From positions 28,985 through 92,984 of the forward strand of contig JAGUVW010000072.1 in assembly GCA_020062665.1 (NCBI GenBank): a stretch of 64,000 bases of DNA, read 5' to 3'. Every line of letters starts with the position of its first letter. Within the stretch, counting starts at the first letter, position 1. The DNA is from Pseudomonadales bacterium (GTDB taxonomy: Bacteria; Pseudomonadota; Gammaproteobacteria; Pseudomonadales; Ketobacteraceae). Below the pieces are notes generated by a model. The model was not told the DNA's origin and ran no database searches. It was given only the letters and a program-made list of their open reading frames with translations. A program made the position numbers and the translations under genes. This document shows, piece after piece, positions 17,480 to 27,650 of this stretch.

Positions 17480-19255
17480 ATGTCAGGGAAGCATGTCGGG
17501 GCTGCGGCCGGTTATTCGCAGACAACGGATGGGCGAGCGGCGCCAGCCCTGGTGGTGGCGCTGCTGTGGCTGGCCATGCTGCTGCCGGGCGCGGCGGTGC
17601 AGGCCGCCAACCCACCCCTGCGTTCCACCGCCGAGGAGTACCTGCGCCAGATCGAACGGGAACGCCAGTTGCGCGAACGCAACGAGCCAGCGCCGGATGT
17701 CCGCACCGGCCCCCAGCCGGTTCCCGATAGCGGCCACTTTCCCGCACAGGAATCGCCCTGCTTTGCCATTGACTCCATCACGCTGGACGGCGAGGACGCC
17801 GAGCGCTTCCAGTGGACGCTGCACTACGCCTTTGTGAATGGCGATGGCGACGTCGATCTGGAACTGCCCCGCTGTCTGGGCGCCACCTCCATCAACCTCA
17901 TCATGCGGCGCATGCAGCATGCGCTGATTGCCCGTGGTTTTGTCACCACCCGGATTCTGGCGCAGCCGCAGGACTTGAACAGCGGCCGGCTGACGCTGAC
18001 GGTGCTGCCGGGTCGCATCCGTCATATTCGCATGGCGGACGAATCCCAGGGCCGCGCCGCCTTTCGCCACGCGCTGCCCATGAGGGAGGGCGCGATTCTG
18101 AACCTGCGCGATCTGGAGCAGGCGCTGGAAAATTTCCGCCGCGTGCCCACCGCCCAGTCCAGTCTCGACATCGTGCCCGCCACGGAAAAAACCGCGCAGC
18201 CCGGTGAAAGCGATGTGGTGGTGGACTGGCGCCAGACCACGCCCCTGCGCGCCACCTTCAGCGTGGATGATTCCGGTTCGGAAACCACCGGCAAGTATCT
18301 GGGCAACGTGACGCTGTCCGCCGACAACTGGCTGTCGATGAACGATCTGTTCTACGTCAACTACATGGAAGACATGGGCGGCGGCATGGGCGGTGAGCGC
18401 GGCACACAAGGTCACACCCTGCATTATTCCTTTCCGCTGGGTTACTGGCAGTTCGCCATCACCGCCAGCGAGAACGACTACCACCAGTCGGTGGCGGGCC
18501 TGAATCAGACTTATTCGTACAGCGGCGAAAGCAGCAACGGCGACGCGCGACTGTCGCGGCTGCTGTATCGCGATTCGGTGCGCAAGGTGTCGCTGTCGTT
18601 CGGTGGCTGGACCCGTTCGTCGCGCAATTTCATCGACGATACCGAGGTGGAAGTGCAGCGGCGGCGCATGGCCGGCTGGCTGGCGGGCATCGTGTATTCG
18701 GAATTCATCGGAGCGGCAATGCTGGATCTGAATCTGGATTTCCGCCGTGGCACTGGCGCGCACGAATCGCTGCAGGCGCCGGAGGAAAATTTCAACGAAG
18801 GCACGGCGCGGCCGGAAATCATTCTCGCCAACACGCGCTTGCAACTGCCGTTCATGCTGGGTGAGCAACGGCTGCGTCTGAACACATTGTGGCGTGCCCA
18901 GTGGAATCGCACGCCGCTGGTGCCACAGGATAATTTTTCCATCGGCAGCCGTTACAGCGTGCGCGGTTTTGATGGCGAACAGGTGCTGGCGGCGGATCGC
19001 GGCTGGCTGCTGCGCAATGATCTGGGCTGGCGCATCGGCGGCCAGGAATTGTATCTGGGCGCGGATTACGGCCAGGTGAGCGGTGACGACGCCGATCGTC
19101 TGGTGGGCACCCATCTGGGTGGCGCGGTGATTGGATTGCGCGGCCAGTATCGCTGGATCGCCTACGACGTTTTTGCCGGCGCGCCCTGGAACAAACCCGA
19201 GCGCTTCATCACCGACAGCCACACCAGCGGTTTCAACATCAGTATCGGATTCTGA
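17480..19255 (+). CDS. Two-partner secretion outer-membrane transporter (TpsB, CdiB/FhaC-like)
   Basis: 591 residues. A signal region ends near PGAAVQA (about residue 41). A Pro-rich stretch and two POTRA-like domains occupy about residues 90-245: the first has IDSITLDG and the second ends in a VVVDW strand. The C-terminal 340 residues form the barrel with the diagnostic VRGF motif at 494-497 and a terminal Phe. It belongs to the Omp85/TpsB family and would export the large protein encoded just downstream, whose ATG is 16 bases after this stop. The B-then-A order matches E. coli-type contact-dependent inhibition loci. The ribosome-binding site is weak. Confidence 0.92.
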   Translation: MSGKHVGAAAGYSQTTDGRAAPALVVALLWLAMLLPGAAVQAANPPLRSTAEEYLRQIERERQLRERNEPAPDVRTGPQPVPDSGHFPAQESPCFAIDSITLDGEDAERFQWTLHYAFVNGDGDVDLELPRCLGATSINLIMRRMQHALIARGFVTTRILAQPQDLNSGRLTLTVLPGRIRHIRMADESQGRAAFRHALPMREGAILNLRDLEQALENFRRVPTAQSSLDIVPATEKTAQPGESDVVVDWRQTTPLRATFSVDDSGSETTGKYLGNVTLSADNWLSMNDLFYVNYMEDMGGGMGGERGTQGHTLHYSFPLGYWQFAITASENDYHQSVAGLNQTYSYSGESSNGDARLSRLLYRDSVRKVSLSFGGWTRSSRNFIDDTEVEVQRRRMAGWLAGIVYSEFIGAAMLDLNLDFRRGTGAHESLQAPEENFNEGTARPEIILANTRLQLPFMLGEQRLRLNTLWRAQWNRTPLVPQDNFSIGSRYSVRGFDGEQVLAADRGWLLRNDLGWRIGGQELYLGADYGQVSGDDADRLVGTHLGGAVIGLRGQYRWIAYDVFAGAPWNKPERFITDSHTSGFNISIGF

Positions 19256-19271
19256 GGGACAGGACAACACC

Positions 19272-22200
19272 ATGAGCAGTTTGATCAGGACGGTCATCAT
19301 GGCATTCAATCATTTTTCACGTTTGGGCATTCATCCCGCTGCATTTGTGTTGGGAATGAGTGTGATCCTCTGTCCGGTGGCCGCCCGCGCCGACGTGGTG
19401 GCAGATGCCAATGCTCCAGCTAGCCAGCGCCCCACGATTCTCGACGCCGGCAACGGCGTGCCGGTGGTGAACATCCGCACGCCTAGCGCGGCCGGCGTTT
19501 CCCGCAACACCTACAGCGAATTCAACGTCGACGCGAACGGCGTGATCCTCAACAACGGCCGCACCGATTCCAGCACGCAACTGGGCGGCTGGGTGCAGGC
19601 CAATCCCTGGCTGGCCACCGGATCGGCGCGGGTGATTCTGAATGAGGTGAATGCCTCTGATCCGTCGCGTCTGAATGGTTTTGTGGAAGTGGCTGGCAGT
19701 CGCGCTCAGGTGGTGATTGCCAATCCTGCCGGCATCAGTTGTGAAGGCTGTGGATTTATCAACGCCAGTCGCGCCACGCTGTCCACCGGTACGCCGATCG
19801 TGAACAACGGCCAGCTGCAGGGTTATGACGTTGCGCAAGGCCGGGTGGAAATCGGCGGCGCCGGCCTCGACAACAGCACCGGCTACACCGATCTGATCGC
19901 CCATGCGGTGGACGTGAATGCAGGCATCTGGTCGCAGCAGCTGGCAGTAGCGGCCGGCGGTGGCACCGTGAACGCGGATGTCAGTGCGGTGAGCAGCAAC
20001 GGCAGCAGCGCACCGGCAGTGGCCATCGACGTAGCACATCTGGGCGGTATGTACGCGAACAGCATTCGCCTGATCGGCACTGAGGCCGGTGTGGGGGTGC
20101 GCAATGCGGGCCAGATCGGCATTGGCGCCGGTGATGTCACACTCACCGCCGATGGCCGCATCGAAAACGCTGGCGTCATCAATGGTGGCAACACGCGATT
20201 GAATGCGGACGCCCTCGACAACACCGCCAGCGGACGTATTTATGGCGATCACGTAGCGGTTGGCGCAGACACAGTCGATAACATCGGCGCTGGCGATGCT
20301 GCATCGGTGATCGCTGCACGCGAACGCCTGGACATCGGCGCCACCACCCTCAACAACCGCGAGCACGGCCTGCTCTTCAGCGGCGGTGACCTGGCCATCG
20401 GCGGTGTGCTGGATGAAAGCGGGAATGCCAGCGGCCAGGCCGGCACGCTGAACAATGCCAGTGCCAGCGTCGAAGCGCTGGACAATATGAATCTGTCAGT
20501 GCGGCAGATCAACAATACCGACGAACATTTGCAAGTGGCCGACGTGCTGATCGATGCCGAGCGTGTGCGGGAATTCCGCGGTGATGGCGCGCAGAATCGC
20601 TACAGCCGCGACGAAGTCGGTTTCGTGCGCCACGATCAGTCCCGCGACCTGCGCACACCCGAGGACACCTACCGGGTCTGGTATGAATACAACTACACGC
20701 ACACCGTACACGAAACCCAGGTGCTGGAAGCCGATCCCGCCCGTATCGTCGCCGGTGGCGACCTGCAGCTCACCACCGATCTGCTCAACAACAGCAACAG
20801 CCAGGTGCTGGCCGGTGGTACCCTGGGTGGCGATGTGGGCAACATCGTCAACACCTCGGCGGAATTCCGCACCATCGACGCCAGCCATGGCGAGGTCACC
20901 CGCTATCGCCGGGTCGAAGAAGATGATGCTGCCGGCACCAAATCCCACTGGGAACAGCGCAGCAGCACCTCTGGTTACCACCCGGTCGACATTACGCTTC
21001 AACCGGAACGCAGCCTGGCCATCGTACAATCTGGCGCGAACCTGCCGGCTGGTACACTGCCGGATTCCAGCCTCTACACCGCCAATCCCAACGCACCCCG
21101 TGGCTACCTGATCGAAACCGATCCGCAATTTGCCAACTACCGCCAGTGGATTTCCAGCGACTACATGCTGCAGCAACTGGCATTCGATCCGGCGCTCACC
21201 CAGATGCGTCTGGGCGATGGTTTTTATGAACAACAACTGGTGCGGGAACAGATGGCGCAACTCACCGGCCGCCGTTTCCTCAGTGATTTCAGCGACGACG
21301 AAGCACAGTACATCGCGCTAATGGACGCCGGCGTCACCTTCGCCCAGGCACACAACATTCGCCCCGGCATTGCGCTCACCGCCGAACAGATTGCGCAGCT
21401 GACCAGCGACATCGTCTGGCTGGTGGAAGAACAGCGCACGCTGCCCGATGGCAGCACCGCGAACGTATTGGTGCCGCGCCTGTACGTGATGGTGCGCGAG
21501 GGTGGCATCAACGGGAGCGGCGGCTTGATTGCAGCGGACACCCTGCAACTGGACATGTCTGGCGATCTGGACAACAGTGGCACCGTTGCCGGCCATCGCA
21601 TCACCGCGCTCACAGCCGACAACATCCACAATGTGCGTGGCACGCTGGCGGGTGCTGATGTACAACTGCAAGCACGGCAAGACATCAACAGCATCGGCGG
21701 CAGCATTCGTGCACAGGACAACCTGCAACTGGATGCAGGCAACGACATCAACGTCATCAGCTCCACCCGCAGCGACAGCAATCAACAGGGCACCCGCACC
21801 TACATCGATCGCGTCGCGGGCCTTTATGTCAACAGCGGCAGCCTGCTCGCCAACGCGGGCAACAATATCAACCTCACCGGCGCCGCCATCGTCAACGACA
21901 GTCTGGTGTTGGATGCGGATCGCCTGGGCAACACGGTTCTCACTGCCGGCAATGATTTCATCCTCAACAGTGTGCAGGAAAGTGAGACACAGCGGATTGT
22001 GTGGAGCGATGGCGGTGCACTGGCCGTAAGCAGCGCACAGGACAGCGGCACACAGATTCGCACAAGCAGCGATCTGACGCTGCAGGCAGGCCGCGACCTG
22101 AATGGCAGCGCCACCCGCATCAACAGCCAGGGCAATGTCGAACTCAGCGCTGGCAACGATCTGACATTGGCTGCCGGCAGATCCACCTATTCAGAAAGTG

Positions 22201-25200
22201 ATTACGCCAGCGACTTCAGAACTGAAACACAGGTGACCCGCCACAACCTGGTGGAAATCAACAGCGCGGGGGACAACGGTCTGCATGCAGGCAATGATCT
22301 GGTGCTGACCGGCAGCCAACTGACATCCACAGGCTCCACACGCCTGAGCGCCCAGGGCGATACCACCATCACCGCAGTGGTCGACAAGGAATACCATTAC
22401 GACTATCACAAAACCGACCGCTCCTACGGCCGCAGCGAAAAAACCACCGACGAAACGCTGTCGAGCACTGTCGTGGGCGGCACACTCGCCAGCAGCGGAG
22501 AAATCCTTATCAATGCCCACAAAACTGAAGACGGCCGCATCATCGGCAGTCAGAGCCGCAACGTCACCCTCACCGGCACCCAGCTGCACAGCGGCGGTGA
22601 CATCGTCGTCAGCGCCGACGGCGACATCAATATCAGCGCCCTCCAGTACAACACCCTGGAGTATCATCAAACCCAAACATCCGGCACCGGCGGCCTGAGC
22701 AAATCCGACGAAGGCAGCACCAGTGTCGAAAGCCGTTTGCAGAATGCCGTGCTGGCCAGTGCTGGCAACACGCACATCCTGTCCGGCAACAACCTCAGCC
22801 TGATCGCCGCCGACGTGGTGGCCGATGGCGATATCAATCTCGAAGCACTCGATCAACTGCTGATTGCCGCCGGGCAAGTGCTCACCCAGCACGATCAGTG
22901 GATGCAGGAATCCGACACCTTCAGCAGCGGCAACCTGTATGAAATGCGCGAACAGCGCGCCGGTGAAAGCGTTAGCAGCGCGCAGGCCTCAACCCTGATC
23001 GCCGGTGGCAGCGTCACCGCCCGCGCCGGCACTGGCCGCATCATCGGCTCTGATATTCACGGCGAACAGGGCGTCAATCTGCAGGCCGACGCTGGTGATT
23101 TCAGCGTGGAAGCGGCCCAGAACACCCACAGCAGCTATTTCTATGACAAGGAAATCACTGTTGGCCTGGGCGACAGTGTCATCAAAGGCGCCATCAATCC
23201 GGCTCTGCTGGTGCAAGTCAACGACGGCCGCGCCACCGTGCATATCGCCGATGCCCATTACCTCGAAGACCAATCCACTTCCCACGACACTTGGATGCGC
23301 GGCACCAATATCAGCAGCGGGAATGACATTGATATTCGCGCCAACGCCGGCAACGTCAACATCATCGGCTCCCATCTTGCCGCCGATGCCAACGACGATG
23401 GCAGTGGTGATGTCAACCTGTCCGCCGCTCACCAGATCAACATAGTGGAAGCCACCGACACCGCCCGCAGTAACAGCCAACACATCAGCGGCGATGCGGA
23501 AGTCAGCCTGGTAGTACAACACCAGGCGGTGGAAGTGGTGAAAGCCTACGAGCGCCTGGTAGAAGCCAAGGAACAACTGGAAGAAGCCAAGCGCCAGTAC
23601 AAGGATTACGAACGCAATCTGGATCAGCTGAAGCAAAGCCTGCGCCAGCTGGAGCAGGATCTTGCGGATAAAAAGCCTGGCGTCAATCAGGCGGATCTGG
23701 TGGAACTGCGCGGGCTGATCGAGGATGTGGAGTCGGACAAGGAATGGTATGTGGCGGGCATTGCGCTGGCGTCACTTAATCTGGTCAGCGCCAGCAACGC
23801 TTTGGCGACCCAGATCGTGGCGCTCTCGGCCAGCGGCCAAACCCTGGGTTTCAACGCTGGCCTGCAATTGGACATCGACGCCAGCCAGACCCAGAGCGAA
23901 TATCAATCCACAACTGCTGTGGCGTCCACCGTTTCCGGCCAGAACATTCGCATCAACACCGGCAATGGCAATACTGAAAACACCACCACTAACATCCGCG
24001 GCAGCCAACTGCTGGCGAGCAACAATATCGCCATCACCACCGGTGATCTCAACATCACCGCCAGTAAGAACACCGCCCAATCCAGCAGCGAAACCCAGCA
24101 CGGGCACATCACCGCCCAGATGACCGTGTACGGCGCCGCCGGTGGGGCTAGCGTCAACGCCAGCTTCGATCGCAACCAAAACAGCGCGAAGGAAACCACC
24201 TACAACAACAGCGTCCTGCTGGCCGATTCCATCGACCTCATTACCAGCGGCGACACCACTTTGCGTGGCGCCACCGTGCGTGCGGAATCCACCCTCAATG
24301 CCGACATCGGCGGCGACCTCACCGTGGAATCCGTGCAGGATCGCAGCTCGAGCCGCAACAGTAGTGCAGGCGTCAGTGGCGGCTTCAGCCTGGGTGGTGA
24401 CGGCGATGCCAATCAAGGCAATGCCTTTACCCGAAACCTGCAATCGGCCAACGACATCGGCAGCCTGTCTGGCCTCAACGTCGGCGCCAACACCGGCAAC
24501 GGCGTGAGCGACAGTCGGCAAACCGTGCTAACCAGCCTCACCAGCGGTGGCACCGCCAACATCAACGTCAACAACCACACCCAGATCACCGGCGCCCTCA
24601 TCGCCACCACCGATGAAAACGGCAACGACCTGAACCAGCTCAATCTGAACACCAACACAATCAGCTTCGCCGACCTGCGCGACCGAAATGTCAGCAGTCA
24701 GACCAGTGCGGGCCTCAGCGTCAACTTCAACATGCAGCCCGTCAACCCGCCCGGCCAGGCATCATCAACACCGTCACCGGCAGCGCAAAGCGCGTCCCAG
24801 CCAGCCGTGGCCACCGGCGCCAATGGTGAAGAACTCAAACCTGGCACCACCAACATCGTTTACAACAACAGCCAGCAGAACAGTGCCAGCAATGCGATGG
24901 CCACCTTGGGCCACGGCACCATCACCGTGGGCGGCACCGTGCTGGAACAGAATGGTGAACTCACGGGTGCAGGCAAAGCCGAAGGTTCCGCGCTCGCCGG
25001 AATCAACCGCGACACCACCGACACCAAAAACGAACTCTGGAGCAGCGACTACAGCCAGGAGCTGGATGTCACCATCGACAACCGCCTGCTTGATCCAAAC
25101 CGCTGGGATGAATTTGGACAGGATTACGTGAATGCCACCAATGTCAGTAAGGAAATGTTCAATGCTGCTGTTGATGAGGTGCAGCAATTTCGGCGCGAGC

Positions 25201-26318
25201 TGGCCGCCATGGGCCAAGACCTGCCGGAGCACTTGGGGCAATTGCTCGGCGAAAGGGGCGAGCAATTTGTGGATGAACTGATTCGTGCAGGTTTGTCTGA
25301 TGAGACCATTGAGCGCATTTTAGCGGACGACAGAATCACAGCCAGCCTGCTGGGACTGAGCGACGCCATAGAGCGCTGTACCTCACAAGAAGTCTGTACA
25401 GCTGCGCCAGAACGTAAGCCGCAAACAAACAGCCTGAATCAACAAGAAAATGCCGACAATCTGATTGAGATCGTTGATCAGAGATCGCCTTTACAGATTG
25501 GTGTCCAAAGCTTGGGCTATTTATATGGCGAATTGCAGCAATTGGCTATCATTGATCCCCAGGCGGCACGTGCGCTGGAACTGGCTATTCGCACCTTCAC
25601 CGGAGGCCCTTTCAAAGTCGCGCTGAGCGAGGCATCCAGCGCGCTAACCGCGTATGTGCTTAGCAATACCTATGGGGAAGCAATAGACCGGCAGGTTCAC
25701 GAACTCATGCTTTTTGCCAGCAGCAAGGTGCAAGGCACGGACGTTGAACAGTTCACGAATGGATTGGTGTGGGAAAAGAATAATCTGACCCAAGGCGAGA
25801 TTGCAGATTTTGGTGGTAACAATTTAACGCTGGACGGTATTAGACTGTCTGGATTCATCATCGGCGCGATGGGGAGTGTTGTTGGTTCAGGGAATGGAAG
25901 CTCTAATCGGGTAGCTGGGAATGGTGGTAGGGGTGGTGACGGCAGTGGCGGTTCTGTTGCAAATGGGGACGTCAGCGCAAGCACGCCCGTAGGCAGAACC
26001 GGCAGTTGGACTGAAACATCCCAGTTCACTGGAAATCCTGTAAAAGCTAATCGAGAACTTAATGTGGCTGGAGCTGAAGCCGGAAAGCCACCGGTGAACG
26101 CACCTGCCACAATCGGAAGCAGAGAATATTCTGGGCACGCATTGGATCGAATGCAGCAGAGAGGTTATGTTCCGTCTGTAGTTGAGGATGCCATTCAAAA
26201 TGGGGCGAGAACGCCTAGCTATGGGGGCGCATCTTCTTATTACAGTTCAAGCAATAATGTAACGGTCATTATTAATGATTCTACTGGAAAAGTTGTAACT
26301 GTGAGGGGAGGTCGATAA
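19272..26318 (+). CDS. CdiA/filamentous-haemagglutinin-type exoprotein with variable C-terminal toxin module (TpsA)
   Basis: 2348 residues from ATG 19272. A signal peptide of about 40 residues ends at PVAARA. The TPS secretion domain follows (about 41-290) with NPAGISCEGCGF from residue 151, a hallmark of CdiA-type proteins with its Cys157/Cys160 pair. Long runs of haemagglutinin beta-helix repeats occupy the middle. A charged coiled-coil insertion lies at about 1424-1517. Past about residue 2180, Gly/Ser-rich sequence leads to a short C-terminal domain, SGHALDRMQQRG from 2287, ending KVVTVRGGR, which resembles DUF4258-type toxin modules found in polymorphic toxins. DNA coding the last part is AT-richer than the rest. 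No VENN motif was seen. The gene overlaps its candidate immunity gene by one base. Confidence 0.9.
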   Translation: MSSLIRTVIMAFNHFSRLGIHPAAFVLGMSVILCPVAARADVVADANAPASQRPTILDAGNGVPVVNIRTPSAAGVSRNTYSEFNVDANGVILNNGRTDSSTQLGGWVQANPWLATGSARVILNEVNASDPSRLNGFVEVAGSRAQVVIANPAGISCEGCGFINASRATLSTGTPIVNNGQLQGYDVAQGRVEIGGAGLDNSTGYTDLIAHAVDVNAGIWSQQLAVAAGGGTVNADVSAVSSNGSSAPAVAIDVAHLGGMYANSIRLIGTEAGVGVRNAGQIGIGAGDVTLTADGRIENAGVINGGNTRLNADALDNTASGRIYGDHVAVGADTVDNIGAGDAASVIAARERLDIGATTLNNREHGLLFSGGDLAIGGVLDESGNASGQAGTLNNASASVEALDNMNLSVRQINNTDEHLQVADVLIDAERVREFRGDGAQNRYSRDEVGFVRHDQSRDLRTPEDTYRVWYEYNYTHTVHETQVLEADPARIVAGGDLQLTTDLLNNSNSQVLAGGTLGGDVGNIVNTSAEFRTIDASHGEVTRYRRVEEDDAAGTKSHWEQRSSTSGYHPVDITLQPERSLAIVQSGANLPAGTLPDSSLYTANPNAPRGYLIETDPQFANYRQWISSDYMLQQLAFDPALTQMRLGDGFYEQQLVREQMAQLTGRRFLSDFSDDEAQYIALMDAGVTFAQAHNIRPGIALTAEQIAQLTSDIVWLVEEQRTLPDGSTANVLVPRLYVMVREGGINGSGGLIAADTLQLDMSGDLDNSGTVAGHRITALTADNIHNVRGTLAGADVQLQARQDINSIGGSIRAQDNLQLDAGNDINVISSTRSDSNQQGTRTYIDRVAGLYVNSGSLLANAGNNINLTGAAIVNDSLVLDADRLGNTVLTAGNDFILNSVQESETQRIVWSDGGALAVSSAQDSGTQIRTSSDLTLQAGRDLNGSATRINSQGNVELSAGNDLTLAAGRSTYSESDYASDFRTETQVTRHNLVEINSAGDNGLHAGNDLVLTGSQLTSTGSTRLSAQGDTTITAVVDKEYHYDYHKTDRSYGRSEKTTDETLSSTVVGGTLASSGEILINAHKTEDGRIIGSQSRNVTLTGTQLHSGGDIVVSADGDINISALQYNTLEYHQTQTSGTGGLSKSDEGSTSVESRLQNAVLASAGNTHILSGNNLSLIAADVVADGDINLEALDQLLIAAGQVLTQHDQWMQESDTFSSGNLYEMREQRAGESVSSAQASTLIAGGSVTARAGTGRIIGSDIHGEQGVNLQADAGDFSVEAAQNTHSSYFYDKEITVGLGDSVIKGAINPALLVQVNDGRATVHIADAHYLEDQSTSHDTWMRGTNISSGNDIDIRANAGNVNIIGSHLAADANDDGSGDVNLSAAHQINIVEATDTARSNSQHISGDAEVSLVVQHQAVEVVKAYERLVEAKEQLEEAKRQYKDYERNLDQLKQSLRQLEQDLADKKPGVNQADLVELRGLIEDVESDKEWYVAGIALASLNLVSASNALATQIVALSASGQTLGFNAGLQLDIDASQTQSEYQSTTAVASTVSGQNIRINTGNGNTENTTTNIRGSQLLASNNIAITTGDLNITASKNTAQSSSETQHGHITAQMTVYGAAGGASVNASFDRNQNSAKETTYNNSVLLADSIDLITSGDTTLRGATVRAESTLNADIGGDLTVESVQDRSSSRNSSAGVSGGFSLGGDGDANQGNAFTRNLQSANDIGSLSGLNVGANTGNGVSDSRQTVLTSLTSGGTANINVNNHTQITGALIATTDENGNDLNQLNLNTNTISFADLRDRNVSSQTSAGLSVNFNMQPVNPPGQASSTPSPAAQSASQPAVATGANGEELKPGTTNIVYNNSQQNSASNAMATLGHGTITVGGTVLEQNGELTGAGKAEGSALAGINRDTTDTKNELWSSDYSQELDVTIDNRLLDPNRWDEFGQDYVNATNVSKEMFNAAVDEVQQFRRELAAMGQDLPEHLGQLLGERGEQFVDELIRAGLSDETIERILADDRITASLLGLSDAIERCTSQEVCTAAPERKPQTNSLNQQENADNLIEIVDQRSPLQIGVQSLGYLYGELQQLAIIDPQAARALELAIRTFTGGPFKVALSEASSALTAYVLSNTYGEAIDRQVHELMLFASSKVQGTDVEQFTNGLVWEKNNLTQGEIADFGGNNLTLDGIRLSGFIIGAMGSVVGSGNGSSNRVAGNGGRGGDGSGGSVANGDVSASTPVGRTGSWTETSQFTGNPVKANRELNVAGAEAGKPPVNAPATIGSREYSGHALDRMQQRGYVPSVVEDAIQNGARTPSYGGASSYYSSSNNVTVIINDSTGKVVTVRGGR

Positions 26319-26617
26319 TGAATGAATTGGATCACCTAAATTTGCTTAAAAAGACACTCGAAGACTCAAATATCAGCACGGCTCAGAGCATGGGGGACTT
26401 AGCAAGCGATATCGAATCGATTCGTTCTTTGCTGGACGATGTGTCCGAAGAGTTTGTCAATAGCTTTTCAATTCTGTGGGCGGCTCTTGAAGTTGTAGCG
26501 GTTGCGCATCAGGAGCAAAATACTGAGCCGAGTAAGAATGAAATAGATGATTTGGAGGCTTTAAAGCACACGTTAATGAAGTGTACTGAACGTGAAATTG
26601 CCAGCAGGGTTCGGTAG
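26318..26617 (+). CDS. Candidate immunity protein (CdiI-like) for the adjacent toxin
   Basis: 99 residues, acidic and predicted mostly helical (MNELDHLNLLKKTLEDSN). The ATG overlaps the last base of the toxin gene stop (TAATG), the arrangement expected of toxin-immunity pairs. No family was recognised, which is usual because immunity proteins diverge quickly. The DNA is AT-rich like the toxin end, suggesting that the two moved together. It would bind and neutralise the C-terminal module in the cytoplasm. The role rests on position only. Confidence 0.65.
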   Translation: MNELDHLNLLKKTLEDSNISTAQSMGDLASDIESIRSLLDDVSEEFVNSFSILWAALEVVAVAHQEQNTEPSKNEIDDLEALKHTLMKCTEREIASRVR

Positions 26618-26649
26618 GCTGGTACAGCCCTCTCCGCAAGGGGGGTCAG

Positions 26650-26910
26650 GGCACTACCACCAAAATCCAGGGCAACCAACTGCTGGCCAATGACAGAACC
26701 AGTTTCGACACCTGACCTGAACATCACCACCAGAAAGAACACGGCCACGTCTCTCCGCACAGATGACCGTATACGGCGCCGCCGGTGGTGCCAGCGTCAA
26801 CGCCAGCTTCGACCGCAACCAAAACAGCGCATGGGAAACCACGCACAACAACAGCCTGCTACTGGCGGACAACATCGACATCACCACCAGCGGCGACACC
26901 ATCGAGGCAG
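26650..26910 (+). pseudogene. Decayed duplicate of an internal cdiA segment
   Basis: The DNA resembles cdiA bases about 23,985-24,260, with shared stretches such as CGGCGCCGCCGGTGG and AACGCCAGCTTCGA, interrupted by small insertions and deletions and by stop codons in the original frame. Best conserved is 26,755-26,910. Similarity ends abruptly at GACACC (about 26,903). The following bases to 26,968 encode a short unrelated tail (EKEGLLYNDKTYEIYPY) that may be the end of a lost toxin or immunity gene. Such fragments are usual downstream of CDI loci, where displaced C-terminal modules accumulate. Confidence 0.85.
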
Positions 26911-27006
26911 AATGGAGAAGGAAGGCCTGCTATACAACGACAAGACATACGAAATATACCCTTACTGATCAGAACACGTATCGGCAACCCCACACAGAAA
27001 CCCAGC

Positions 27007-27546
27007 ATGAAGCACACGATAGCCATTCTATTTCTCACTCTCCTGTTATACGGATGCAGCAGCATTCCAGCCAACCACGCCACCACAACCGTGCACCTTT
27101 CCACGCCTGCTGTGGAACTCACTCTCCAGCAAGCACTGCACTATGAGCAGTATCCCGATCAGGCGGGTTTGTCTGAGTTGGTAAGATCCCAATTGGAAGC
27201 AGCACTGAAGGACAAAGGGTTACTCGCGGACAAGAACGACGTCAGCGCCCAAACAATTGTCGTCCGCATGGATTACCAACGGATTTTTGCAGGGGAAGCG
27301 ACACCCATCAAATCGTCATCCGTTGGGCCACCTCGGGTGAACTACACAATCGAGATTTCACAAGACGGCAATACGGTAGCCGTGATCAAACGACGCAATC
27401 TGACTGTAAATCGCGGACTCGTGAGCAATCTCAAGACGCTATTCACGTTCTACCTCGGAAACACTCCTGAAACCGAGGCGAATGATGTCGCAATCCTCGT
27501 GAGAGGTATGGCGGAAGATATTTCCAAGGTGAAAATCAGGCAATGA
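27007..27546 (+). CDS. Small lipoprotein of unknown function
   Basis: 179 residues from ATG 27007, selected because it starts a lipoprotein signal MKHTIAILFLTLLLYGCSS with lipobox LYGC (Cys17). The mature protein has VVRMDYQRIFAGEATP and IEISQDGNTVAVIKRRN segments, a pattern seen in small envelope lipoproteins, but no family is claimed. It lies directly after the decayed CDI fragment, with no obvious promoter, and may have arrived with it. The frame is open further upstream, but that part is made of the decayed cdiA sequence. Confidence 0.7.
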   Translation: MKHTIAILFLTLLLYGCSSIPANHATTTVHLSTPAVELTLQQALHYEQYPDQAGLSELVRSQLEAALKDKGLLADKNDVSAQTIVVRMDYQRIFAGEATPIKSSSVGPPRVNYTIEISQDGNTVAVIKRRNLTVNRGLVSNLKTLFTFYLGNTPETEANDVAILVRGMAEDISKVKIRQ

Positions 27547-27650
27547 TTTGAATCGGTGGATCACCGGGTAGTGCCTCTGAATCATCCGGTGGTCTTCCCG
27601 CTCCACAACCGATCAACCTCGCCACAAACTCACACTGACTGGACTTGGTA

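Noticed and set aside
17483..19309. Long leftward open frame (608 codons) opposite the TpsB gene
   Set aside because: It mirrors the GC-rich codon pattern of the real gene, has a His/Arg/Gln-biased composition and no domain, while the rightward frame has POTRA and VRGF features.
26650..26910. Short open frames within the decayed cdiA copy as new genes
   Set aside because: The frames arise from frameshifted haemagglutinin repeat DNA and have no start signals of their own.
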